64,000 nucleotides of DNA from Portulaca oleracea. Taxonomy: Eukaryota > Streptophyta > Magnoliopsida > Caryophyllales > Portulacaceae. The notes beneath the pieces were generated by a model. That model made no database searches and was not told where the DNA came from. It saw nothing but the letters and a program-made list of their open reading frames with translations. The stretch lies in contig CM055888.1 of NCBI GenBank assembly GCA_029582165.1, positions 17,310,001 to 17,374,000 on the forward strand, written 5' to 3'. How positions within the stretch are numbered: the stretch's first letter is position 1; each line of letters begins with the position of its first letter. Position numbers and translations under genes: made by a program. Of this stretch, positions 38,546 to 49,400 are shown piece after piece.

Positions 38546-38580
38546 AACACGGTCCGTGTTGGCGCAACACGGTCCGTGTT
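38546..38580. repeat. Two perfect AACACGGTCCGTGTT palindromes in Copia leader
   Basis: Copies at 38546-38560 and 38566-38580, separated by five bases. They match the LTR palindromes and lie about 1.2 kb inside the 5' end of the element. Confidence 0.9.
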
Positions 38581-39787
38581 GCTTCCCAGTATCGGTTAAT
38601 TTCGTGAATGAAAACTTAAATAAAATATCATAACTTATTGAATTTAAGAATTTCATATCATAGTGTTATCTAATAACCCAATATGAAAATTTTCCAGAAT
38701 TTTAACAGTTTTCAAAAGATTGTAAAAATTTTAGGGAATTAAACCTTTTAATTCTCCGTTTAAGAGGAAAATAAATAATAATAGTCCGATAAGTTTAAAA
38801 ATCAAATTTCATAATTTTTCCATTTAATAGGTTCATCCAATATGCTACTGTAAAAATTTTAGATTTTTTTTATCAAATTTTGAAAATTAGAATAAAAATC
38901 AGAGAAGTAAACAATTGTACTTTTTTGTTAATCTGAAAATTAAAGGAAAATTAGTTAACGATTTCGAAAATTCATGAAAGTTTTATCCATAACAGAATGA
39001 TTACCCACTAACCTACTGTAAAACTTTCAGAAAATTTACAAATTTTTATAAATTTACAAAATTCAGAGAAACAACAATTTTATTTCTCTCATATCTTAAA
39101 ATCTGAATTAAAAAATATAATTTGACCGGATAAATTAACGGAAATTTTTTTCCTAAAAGTATGGTTACCCAGTAACCTACTGTAAAAATTTCAGAAGTTT
39201 AACAAATTTCTACAAATTTATAAAAATGCAGAGAATTATACGATTTTTATTTCTCTTCAGATATGAAAACTCAAGTAAAAATCCACTTTAATTGGGAAAA
39301 AGCTACAAAAATTATGGAAAGTCTAGAACACTTTCAGACACCTCCAGTAAAAGTTTTAGAAATGTTTGAATTTGTTTGATATTTTATTTCGATTTTTCAT
39401 TAAAATTACCGAAAATAAACTAAATCATAAAATAATTCTACAAAACCCTATTTTGCGAATTTTGACCTATTTCATGTATTTCCTACTGTTTAACAATATT
39501 AAACAACATTGTTTCTAAAACATTCAAAATTAAATCAAGTTCATGTTATATTTAACAATTAAACAAACATAAAATCAATTAATTAAAGGCAGTAAGAAAT
39601 AAATAATAACAAAGCATGAAATTTTACAATAAAATTCTAGATTTACTATCATGAATAATAAAGATTAAAACTTTCATAAAGATTCAAAATTTTAGGCATA
39701 AATCTACTCTAGCATATTCATAATATAATTCAACTATTGACAAAATTACTTGTGAATTCATGTACAATACTTTAGCATGCAATTGGT

Positions 39788-39801
39788 GGCTCTGATACCA
39801 C
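39788..39801 (-). other. Primer-binding site of Copia element
   Basis: GTGGTATCAGAGCC on the minus strand, directly beside the LTR end at 39802. It is an initiator tRNA-Met type site. Confidence 0.85.
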
Positions 39802-40193
39802 TGTTAGGTTTTAGGTTATCTATTTCCTAAACAGATATATATTAATTGGCGAAATATTCATAACGATTATAAAACAATTAATCACAACAATTGCAGAGGC
39901 TTTAGTAATTATACCTGATCGCTAATTCCGACTGAAGAAGAGGTTGACCTTTGAGATTCCAATGCTGAAATCCTCTACTGAAAGGTCCACGCAGCACTCC
40001 GGGAACCTGATTGCTAGATTGACCCGATCGAGACGAATCTCAAACTAAAAGATTACATACATTATTCCAGAAACAAAGAATGTTTCCGGAAACAAAAACT
40101 GCAAACTAAAAGAGAGAAGAACTCAAGAAATCACCCTGGTATCTCTCTAAGAGTCTCAGATAGTTGGTGTGGAATAATATCTCATAGAGACCC
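39802..40193 (-). repeat. 5' LTR of Copia element, inner part
   Basis: Homologous to 31912-32320. It stops at the Athila-like insertion and resumes at 53822. The last five bases, GACCC (40189-40193), are the target duplication. Confidence 0.85.
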
Positions 40194-41892
40194 TGTACAG
40201 CGGTTTGCAGGCCGGTGTAAATTGTCGAACTCAGGGAGCCTGTGGCCTAAATTCTCGTATTTCGTTTCGGTTTTAGCCTTGAATCAAGAAATAAATCACG
40301 GAGCAAAGAACACTTTGATTATAACAAAATTGAAACTAGAAAGACGATTAACTAGGTGATAAATAGACAAAGAGAGGTTCGGGGGTTTTAGACACTTAAC
40401 GGAATCTTTGATCAAGAAGTTTTCATGACTAAAGCACATAAAGTTGGATTCATCTATGGAACAACGCGGGAAAAGGGCCACAATGAATCTCCTCCCTCGA
40501 GGAAGATTCATATTTACTACCCTATGTCCACCATGGACCATCGGGGTTGAGAATTGCGTTAATTCCTAGTTAAGTCTACACTTACCCTCGCAAGTGTAGA
40601 CCTAACTATCCCACTCTAGGCTTCCCATTGAGTGTATAACGATTCAAAGAGCTCTCGGACCTTGAACCGCCACCCCCAATGAGAAGACACTAGGTGGAAA
40701 TAGACTCCTTCAACTAAAACACACTTTAATCAATAAACACCTTAGCCAAAACCCATTAAGGCCTTAATCACCCCCTCACCTCAAGGAAGATTAGCCTCTA
40801 GACATGGTGGAGAAATTAGCAACACACAACCAATAAAACCCTATAAAGATTATACTCAAAGGATGGATAATAAAACTAACCACTACGATTAACAACATAA
40901 AACTACACTAAACACAAGCAACAAAACATTTGAAAACATTAAAGTGAGGAGAAAAGAGATTATACCTAAAATTGATGAGCAATAAATGGGCAATAAATGA
41001 AGAGCAATAACTATTCCCAAATGATGAAGAGCAACTTGCCTTGATTGAAGAATATGATTAACCAACAAAGTAGAAATTAATCCCCACAAAGCTAATCCTA
41101 AAACTTTTGAAAGGTAAAAGATGTCAAAAGAAAGAACATTAATCTCCAGCTAAAAAGCTCCCTTCAAAATGACAAGTCGAGCTAATTAAAACAAAGGGGA
41201 AGAAGGGCCAAAACACAGTCGTTTTGGCCGAAAAATAAGCAGGAAATAAGGTCGTAGCGAACGCTACGGACCTCGCGCTCGCTATGACCTGCAAGTGCGA
41301 TTCGTTTCAGCACTGGCGTCGCTACGCCCCACGCCGCGACTCCACTCATCATCCGTAGCTTAACGCTACGGAGGGCGAGCTTGAGGGCGTAGCGAACGCT
41401 ACGACCATCAGCAGGAAAACTTGGAAAATTGGGGTTTCATCGTAGCGAGCGCTATGAGAGGGGTAGCGACCGCTACGGCCTTGGGCAGAACCCTCTGCCT
41501 GGGCTCGTAACGATCGCTACGACAAGCGTAGCGACCACTACGCTCTTCAGGTGATCTCCATCTATGGGGACGTAGCGAACGCTACAGCTATCGTAGCGAA
41601 CGCTACGCGCCTGGTTGCCCCCATACTTAGCCTTTTGGCCCGAAATCCCTCTCCTTTATGCACGGCTGGTCTCCCTTAATTCCCGGGTCTTCACCACGGC
41701 ATCAAATCAGCTCCAAAGATCTCGGGATGACCGAGTTATCGCCTTTTTCTGCATCTTCGCCCCCTTTTATTATTCTCCGAACTCAAAGCCTAAAAAGTCA
41801 CAAAACACGTAATAAATAACCATTTTATTAGGGAACGGCAATAGACTTTGGCGTGAACGAGTGGTATTTAGCCCCTAAAATGGGACTAAACA
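40194..41892 (-). repeat. 3' LTR of Athila-like element
   Basis: 1699 bp, ends TGTACAGC...ACTAAACA, direct copy of 52126-53816. Confidence 0.92.
41253..41607. repeat. Palindrome array in Athila-like 3' LTR
   Basis: About ten units of CGTAGCGAACGCTACG or close variants (GAGCG, GACCG, GATCG centres). Some units seen in the other LTR are scrambled here, for example a TTAA centre in one unit. Confidence 0.88.
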
Positions 41893-41907
41893 CCCCCCCA
41901 CACTTAG
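41893..41907 (-). other. Polypurine tract of Athila-like element
   Basis: On the minus strand AAGTGTGGGGGGG runs up to the 3' LTR, as expected for the plus-strand primer. A near copy lies 1.3 kb upstream at about 43181-43197. Confidence 0.7.
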
Positions 41908-43961
41908 ACTTTTGCTCGTCCCGAGCAAAAATTAACCGGAAGAAACCTAAGAAACTAGAACACATAAACACCTAACTCACTTTCGCAGGAATCGCGGATG
42001 CATTTAGCATATGCATCAAGCCCTTTAAACCCCCCGGTAGCCCGGGTGGACGAGGTGGACTCGTGAGGGTTTGTAGCGGCTGAGCCCACAAAAGCCAAAG
42101 AAAAAGGAAAAAGGGGAAAGAAAGAGAAATGAAAACCGAAAAGAACAAAGCCAAACAAAAACAAAGAAAATACTCCCGTCCCCAATCATGCACCTAGTTC
42201 CCCAACCCGCTTCAACAATCAATTGGAAGAAACAAGAACAAACAAATTAAGACACGAAGGTTGGAACCGCCAATCTTTGAGATTTTGAACCAAAACACTT
42301 CCTCACGAGCAAGACACCTCGTGAATATGTGCAAGTGGGCTCTAGTGGTCTTTCCTATCCTAAACTGCATAAAGAGTTGTTCTCATGCCAAGCTCTAATT
42401 ATCTATCCTACTTCACTCTTGGTTTTTTTCTTTCAACCTCTTTTTTCTTTCTTTTCTTACACCGCTCTTTTCTTTCTCTTTTTTCTTTTCTTGCTTTCCT
42501 TGCTCTTTCTTATGAATCTTTGCTCAGCCTTTTTTTCTTTCTGTTTCTTGCTTCGCCCTTTTCTTTCATTGCGAAAACTACACTTTTCTTTCCACTCAAT
42601 CCGCTTTGTGTCTTTTATAGTGTTTGCGTCGGGTTTCATGCGATTTAAGTACCGCCGCAAAGGGCTACCCTCCCCGCTGGTTTCTCCATACGTGAGTCAT
42701 TGCACTTAAGGGGCATAGGTGCCGATCCACCCAAACCAACCCATGACGGTAGGCCCAGCTTATTTGATTAATGTCTTAATTAACACCATAAGCAATTGAA
42801 CAACTAAACCGTCTAACTTAGGTAAGAAGACACAACAAAGCGTAAGATTTGAGGATTATGCTTTCCCATTCCATGTAGAGGTCTAAAAGAGATAAGTCAT
42901 GGCAAAAATCCTTCCTAAGGTCTCTATTTATTCATACCGGCCGCTTCCAACTAACTGAATCAGCGAATTAGACAACTATCTACAAAACTGTGAATGGAAG
43001 CATCTTCAAAAAGAAAAAGAAACTTTTGGGGTTTTCACAACATTTCTCCCCTTTTTACTCTTTCTCACAAAGACTTTTCGAATTTTTTACATTTCAACTT
43101 TTAGCACTTTTGCATCATCTTTTGTTTTCGGATTTTTCTAAGAAAGAAAAAGACTAGGTGTTCTACCCAAAACATAATGATCTCCCCCCCCACACTTAAA
43201 ATCCACAATGTCCTCATTGAGGGAAGGATGTCTCTTGAAGGGTAGAAAAACTAGGAAAAACAAAAATATGTACAACATCTAACACATAAAAAGGGGTGGC
43301 GCCCCGAGCCCACACGGCTCCAACAACAAGAAAACCCAGCACAAAACATACTAGGGGTGCGCCACCAAAAAGAAAAACAAGCATGCAAAAAGAAAACAAA
43401 CTAGACAATCAAACTCATGGAAATATGTACAAAAATAGAAAAGGATGGAACGAACGTACCTTGTAAGCGTCCAATATGTAATCAAAGTTCGGACCACGAT
43501 CACAAAAGAAAAACTAAGACTAAGAAGGTTAGAAGAAAAATGCAACCTATTGAAATGCAATCGAATCTATATGCAAAAGAAATATACGAAAATGCCCAAA
43601 TGGACAAAGGAAAAACGCAAGAAAGAAATCTATATGCGAGAACTAAGCTATATACATTGCCTGTGAAACCTCAACCCCGTGCTCAATCAATTTGAGGCGG
43701 CTTGTTGAGGGTGAAACATCACTTGGCACTTGATGGAGCGAAGTGCAAGTGATCAACCAAAACCAATCGAAACATGATGGAAAATGGATGAAGGTAGAGA
43801 TGGACAGTGATCACACATAAGACAACATGATCTTTGATAAAACCGACAAGGGACGGGAACACAAGAACGCTCCACCCACCCACTAGATGCACACCTCCCC
43901 ACAAACAATCAAATGATAATTCGAATAAAGAGAGAGAGTGGGGAGGGGATAAAGCTTACAA
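41908..43961. other. Non-coding region between env-position ORF and polypurine tract
   Basis: About 2 kb without a credible gene. A pyrimidine-rich stretch at 42415-42600 gives long but compositionally trivial frames on both strands. It contains the second polypurine-like motif at 43181-43197. Confidence 0.55.
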
Positions 43962-45485
43962 TCATGATGGTGGATCTCCTTCAGGAGGAGGAGGTGGTGG
44001 GTAGTATGGGTTGACCCATCCCGGATCACGTGGCGGATGGCCCATGACAACGTAGTGGTAGTAGGCCCAGTCATCCGCAATGTTCTCCAAGCGACCCACC
44101 CGATTGTTCAATTGCGTCAATGAGTCATAGGTTCGCGTCTGGGAAATCATCATCTGATTCATGGAACCGGCAAGGTCCCGCACATCGTTTCGCAGCCCAT
44201 CAAAATCCTCTTGACGCAAAACCCAACCGCCTTGTCCTCCCAACCCTTGATCTTGCTCCCCAACATTCACTTCTTGGGCTGCCCTTTCTGCACCTTGCCT
44301 CGGTGCCCCACGTTGATTTTCAGCCGCCTCCCGCAGCTGCTCCAACTCCCTCTCGAAAGGAGGCATCATGAACCCCCTATCCCCACCAACAAGCCGAGGA
44401 GTTTGCTCTTGCCCGCAAGACCAATTATTATGATCCCGCACATCGATTAAACGAGGGGCTTGTTGGTTCCGGAGAGTAGTAACGGCCTTGGGGACGGACC
44501 CATGGTGGTAGAGGAGTGCCGGAGGCGATGGATTCACGGAGAAAAAACGGAAGTGGCGGAGGCGGTCACTGTCCATAGGTTCGGGAATGTGGTGGGTATC
44601 ACAACGGCCAAGGTATGGGGTTATCGGGCCCCCATACTGGTGTAGAAAGTGGGTAATAATGTGACCCAATGCTATGCAAGTCCCGGCACCATCGGTAGAC
44701 ATTTGCTTAAGTTGGTGCAGAATACACGACCCCGTATTGACACGGCGACCATGTAAAGTGTGGTGCAAAATAGCAAGGTCATCTTTCCGCACCTTCTCCC
44801 TACCATCATCCCGTCCAAAAACCGAATTTGTAACCAACCTATGGAAGACCCTAACAGCGGGGTTACAAAAATCGCGGGATTTAGAACCCCGAACATCATA
44901 ATACAATATATCCCCATTTGGTGCCCTAATTAAAGTTCTCCGCCAACAAGTTATTTCCCGCATCGCCTCACCCTCATTGAAGAACGAGGCTTGGCCATAG
45001 GTGAGGCCTCCGTTCGGCAAACCCAACAAATTATTGAACTTCACAAGATCACACTCAATGGGCTTATTGCCCACCCACGCAGTAAAACAAGCATCATTTG
45101 TCCCATCATTCAACAATTCAAACGACGAAAGGAACTCATAAATTGCTTGATCCCTCTGGGGTGCACGAATTTGAACAAATTGCTCCCACCCCATTACCCC
45201 AATTAAATGTTCCATGCTAGGCCCCAAGTGGTGTTCATTGCACGTTTCAACATCATAAACATAAGGAAAACATATATTCCTAGTTTTGAATCGTGCTAAC
45301 CGTCGAGCATGTCTATCATTTTGAACGGTAACTCTATGCCTAGCATGCGAACTTAAGCGTAGAGGCTCAGATTTTTGGGTAGGGAAATCAGGGAAGTCAT
45401 TACCATCATCATCTTGGTCGATAATGGGAGATGCCCTTGAGGATGAAGCTCCATCCCGGACCCTCTTGCTAGGTCGTGGAGGCAT
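43962..45485 (-). CDS. Athila-like third ORF (env position), intact
   Basis: 507 aa from the first ATG (45485) to the stop at 43962. It has the location of the env-like gene of Athila-group elements, downstream of integrase and upstream of the 3' LTR. A central segment with FNNLLGLPNGGLTYGQASFF resembles a domain often labelled putative plant transposon protein (PF20167-like; my attribution from memory). A low-complexity Gln/Gly/Arg region and a coiled-coil-like stretch (FDGLRNDVRDLAGSMNQMMI) follow, then a proline-rich C-terminus (NPYYPPPPPPEGDPPS). I see no convincing signal peptide or hydrophobic membrane anchor, so an envelope role is not supported by sequence. It is uninterrupted, unlike the pol gene of the same element. 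A palindrome array stands 360-690 bp upstream of its start. Confidence 0.75.
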   Translation of the reverse strand: MPPRPSKRVRDGASSSRASPIIDQDDDGNDFPDFPTQKSEPLRLSSHARHRVTVQNDRHARRLARFKTRNICFPYVYDVETCNEHHLGPSMEHLIGVMGWEQFVQIRAPQRDQAIYEFLSSFELLNDGTNDACFTAWVGNKPIECDLVKFNNLLGLPNGGLTYGQASFFNEGEAMREITCWRRTLIRAPNGDILYYDVRGSKSRDFCNPAVRVFHRLVTNSVFGRDDGREKVRKDDLAILHHTLHGRRVNTGSCILHQLKQMSTDGAGTCIALGHIITHFLHQYGGPITPYLGRCDTHHIPEPMDSDRLRHFRFFSVNPSPPALLYHHGSVPKAVTTLRNQQAPRLIDVRDHNNWSCGQEQTPRLVGGDRGFMMPPFERELEQLREAAENQRGAPRQGAERAAQEVNVGEQDQGLGGQGGWVLRQEDFDGLRNDVRDLAGSMNQMMISQTRTYDSLTQLNNRVGRLENIADDWAYYHYVVMGHPPRDPGWVNPYYPPPPPPEGDPPS

Positions 45486-45846
45486 ACTTGTCACTTGTTC
45501 CTCTTTTGAAGAATGAATGCATGAGAGTAAATTTGGAAGAGTCAAGCTTTGCTTCCTCTAAAAACCAAACTCAATGAAGAGTTCAAATGCTAGAGGAAGA
45601 AAGTGAAAATGGGTATGTGAATTGCAAAAGATGAGAAGAGAAGGGTGGAAATGGAGTTTATGGGGGAAGAGTGATGGTCTTTTTGGTGGAGAATGAGAAG
45701 AGAAGGATGAAGATGGTGATTTTTGAGGGCTAGGGTTTAGGAAGGTTTGGGAGGAAAGAGGAGAGTGAGGCGAATATGGAGTGAAAAGTGAAGTGAAATG
45801 AAGAGGGAATCGAAATTCCCCTTTTACAGTCTGCGTAAAAATTAGG

Positions 45847-46173
45847 CGTAGCGTTCGCTACGACGGCCGTCGCATTCGCTACGCCTAGCGCCGAGAAACT
45901 GGGAATCGATCCGTAGCGAGCGCGACGGCTGGCGTAGCGAACGCTACGCCCGAGAAAGCTGCCATCCAGTACATCAAGAATCGATCTGTAGCGAACGCTA
46001 CGAACCTCGTAGCGAACGCTACGCTCCAAACAGTGGCCAAACAGTGAGATGAGGAGTGGTCCGTAACGAACGCTACGCAGGGTGTAGCGAACGCTACGCA
46101 TGAAACAGAGGCCAAACAGCAAGATCATGAATGGTACGTAGCGAGCGCTACGCTGTGTGTAGCGAACGCTACG
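45847..46173. repeat. Palindrome array upstream of the env-position ORF
   Basis: About ten copies of CGTAGCGAACGCTACG and variants, often in close pairs (about 25 bp) spaced by 40-60 bp. It is the same unit as in both LTRs. An open frame across it (45730-46128, minus strand) is only the repeat in translation (RSVRY repeats). Confidence 0.9.
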
Positions 46174-46461
46174 CTCCTAGACTTGGAAAAATTTCCAATG
46201 ATCCCTCGTCTCTCCTATCCTTAGCTTCTCCTTCAACCTATCTCCTCTAAAACCAATATGCTTCAATCCTTACTCACAACCTCCAAACCCCCTCGATTTT
46301 TTTTTTTGTTTTTTTTTTCATCTTTCTTTTTTTCCTTCTTTTTTTTCCTTCTTTTTTTTTCTTTTTTTTTTCTAGAACTAATTCCTCATTACAAGCATGG
46401 GTTGCCTCCCATGAAGCGCTTGCTTAGGGTCCTTAGCTTGACCATCAACTGGATCTTGACA
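46174..46461. other. Spacer between integrase and palindrome array
   Basis: Contains a poly-T/C stretch at about 46297-46372 (poly-A/G on the coding strand). No gene is seen. Confidence 0.6.
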
Positions 46462-49400
46462 TTAGGTATCGGGGAGGAAAGTTACCATAGTCCCCGCATA
46501 CTCTTCGCTCATCACATATGGTTTGACCTTGGAAGAGTTCACTTTAAAAGTTTCCCCCTTCTTGTTCTCCAACTCCACAACTCCCCCCGGGTGGAGCTTG
46601 ACAATGACAAAGGGTCCCGACCATTTGGTCTTTAACTTGCCCGGGAAGAGTTGGAGGCGAGAATTGTACAGCAAAACTTGATCACCTACCTTGAAGTTCC
46701 GGTAATTGAGGTGCTTGTCATGCCAAGCCTTTGTCCGCTCCTTGTAGATTCGATTATTCTCATAAGCTTGCTGGCGGATCTCCTCCAATTCTTCCAATTG
46801 GAACAACCGTTTCTCCCCCGCGGCCTTTGCATCAAAATTCACTTTCCTTACCGCCCAAAATGTTTTGTATTCGAGTTCCACCGGGAAGTGGCATGCCTTA
46901 CCATAGACCAATCGGTAAGGAGTGGTGCCAATGGGAGTCTTGAATGCCGTTCTATATGCCCATAAAGCATCATCAAGTTTGTCCGCCCAATCTTTTCTTG
47001 AGGACGCAACGGTCTTTTGAAGGATTTCCTTAATAGCCCGATTTGTGATCTCTACTTGCCCTTGAGTTTGGGGGTGGTAGGGAAAACCTCTCTTGTGATT
47101 CACCCCATACTTCTTGAGCAATGCCTCGAATTTCTTCTCAATAAAGTAAGGTCCATTATCACTAATGACTACTCTTGGAATGCCGAACCTAGGGAAGATT
47201 ACCTTCTTGAAGAACTTGGAGACCGTATTGGCATCACATCTTTGGCTTGCAATAGCCTCGGCCCATTTGGAAACGTAATCATCGCCACCAAAATGTATTC
47301 TTTCCCTCGACGTGAAGGAAATGGGCCCATGAAGTCGATACCCCACACATCAAAAATCTCACATTCAAGTATATAGGTCAAGGGTGCTTCATTTCTCCTA
47401 GAAAGACTCCCAACTCTTTGGCATTCATCGCAAGCTTTGACATGAACCTCCACATCTTTGAAAAGCGTCGGCCACCAATATCCGCATTGAAGAACCTTGG
47501 CTGCGGTTTTATCCTTTCCCCCATGTCCTCCACATGGCTTGTTGTGGCAATGATTTAAGATTTCCGGAACCTCGCTTTGAGCTATGCATCTTCTATATAG
47601 GCCATCGTTGCATATGCGGAACAAGTAAGGCTCGTGCCAAATGTAGTGCTTGACGTCACAAAAGAATTTCTTCCTTTGGTTTGAATGGAGCTCGGGCGGG
47701 ACCACATCCGAAGCAAGGTAGTTCACAATATCGGCGAACCACGGGGTCTCCTCTTGGATAGCAAGCAACTTCTCATCCGGAAAAGAATCATTGATAGGCC
47801 GGGACTCCAATTCAACAAGGATCCGTGAAAGGTGGTCGGCCACCACGTTTTTGGAACCGGCTTTGTCCTGGATGGTGATGTTGAATTCTTGCATTAGCAG
47901 CAACCAACGAATGAGCCTCGGCTTGGCCTCCTTCTTGCCTAGTAAATACTTCAAAGCCGAGTGATCGGTGTACACCACTACTTTGGAAATCAAAAGGTAT
48001 TGGCGAAACTTGTCCAATGCAAAAACAATAGCCAACAACTCCTTCTCCGTGGTGGTGTAGTTGCGTTGGGCGGCGTCTAAGGCGTGACTTGCATAGTAGA
48101 TGACCCTTGGTTGCCTATCCTTGGTTTGTGCTAGACATGCCCCCACGGCATAGTCGCTAGCATCGCACATAACATCGAGCAGAAGCTCCAATCCGCGGTT
48201 GAACTCCAGTGCGGTGGTCAAGGCCTCCTTCAATTTCTCAAACGGCAAGACACTCATTAGTAAAGACAAAAGGGGCATCCTTGCATAGAAGCTCGTGAGA
48301 GGTCGAGCAATTTTGAAAAGTTTTGACAAATCGCCGTAAAACCGGCGTGTCCAAGAAAACTACGCACCCAGTGATGGTGGGGGTAGGCGCCAATGACCTC
48401 CACTTTAGCTCTATCCACCTCTATGCCCCGCTTTGAAATCACATGGCCAAGGACAACACCCTCGTCAACCATAAAATGGCATTTTTCCCAGTTAAGGACT
48501 AGATTGACATCTTGACAACGAATCAATACTTTTTCCAAATTTGCAAGACAATCATCAAAGGTATACCCATACACACTGAAATCATCCATAAAAATTTCCA
48601 TAAGACTCCCCACATAGTCCGAGAAAATAGCCGACATGCACCTTTGAAAGGTGCCGGCGCATAACCCAAAGGGCATCCTCCGGTATGCGAAGGTGCCAAA
48701 AGGGCAAGTAAACGTGGTCTTGTCTTGGTCGCTTGGGTGAATGGGTATTTGGAAAAATCCCGAATAGCCATCAAGAAAGCAAAAATGGGATTTACCGGCA
48801 AGTCTTTCTAGCATTTGATCAATAAATGGCAAAGGGTAATGGTCTTTGAGGGTCGCCTTGTTTAATTGTCTATAATCAATGCACACGCGCCACCCATTCA
48901 CAACTCTAGTGCTAATCAATTCTTGATTCTCATTTTCAATAACAGTCATGCCACCCTTCTTGGGCACACAATGCACGGGGCTCACCCATTCGCTATTAGC
49001 GATAGGGTAAATGATCCCGGCGGAAAGCAATTTAACGATCTCTTTTTTAACCACTTCTTGCATATTCGGGTTTAATCGACGTTGTGGTTGTCTACATGGT
49101 TTAGCATCTTGCATAAGATCGATAGCATGCATGCAAATAGAAGGGGATAGACCCTTGAGATCCTCAATAGCATATCCCAAGGCACTTCTATGTTTTCTAA
49201 GAACACAAAGAAGTTTTGAAGTTTGAGTGCCATCAAGGTTAGCATTAATGATCACAGGGAATGTCTCCTCCTCACCCAAAAACTCATACCTCAAAGTGGA
49301 TGGCAAAGGCTTGAGCTCAACTTGAGGTAATTTCTTTGACTTGTCCGGTCTCTCGGTGACGACCTCCTCAATCTCCATGCAATGAACAAATGTTTCATCC

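Larger units (their letters stand above)
32779..39801 (-). pseudogene. Internal region of Copia element with degenerate integrase and reverse transcriptase
   Basis: Seven kb with no long frame. Traces readable on the minus strand are integrase text with TFNDDFSRYGYIYL (about 35600-35680), a second integrase-like stretch near 36130, RT text ICGLKEASRSWNR near 34560-34610, and a polymerase box YVID in place of YVDD near 34450-34470. The order integrase before RT is that of Copia. From about 37.3 to 39.8 kb the sequence is AT-rich leader with no recognisable gag, apart from a palindrome pair at 38546-38580. I assign no function beyond a dead pol. Confidence 0.6.

Noticed and set aside
42329..42709. 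Phe/Leu/Ser-rich 126-residue frame that looks like a membrane protein
   Set aside because: It comes from a TTTTCTTT-rich stretch. The opposite strand is equally open, and no family signature is present.
45730..46128. 132-residue open frame with RSVRY repeats (minus strand)
   Set aside because: It is the palindrome array read through. The frame is open because the repeat lacks stops, and the same words read open in other frames.
45847..46173. CRISPR-like look of short palindromic repeats with spacers
   Set aside because: Units are variable, spacers are irregular and partly repeated, and the array is inside an LTR retrotransposon in a plant nuclear context.
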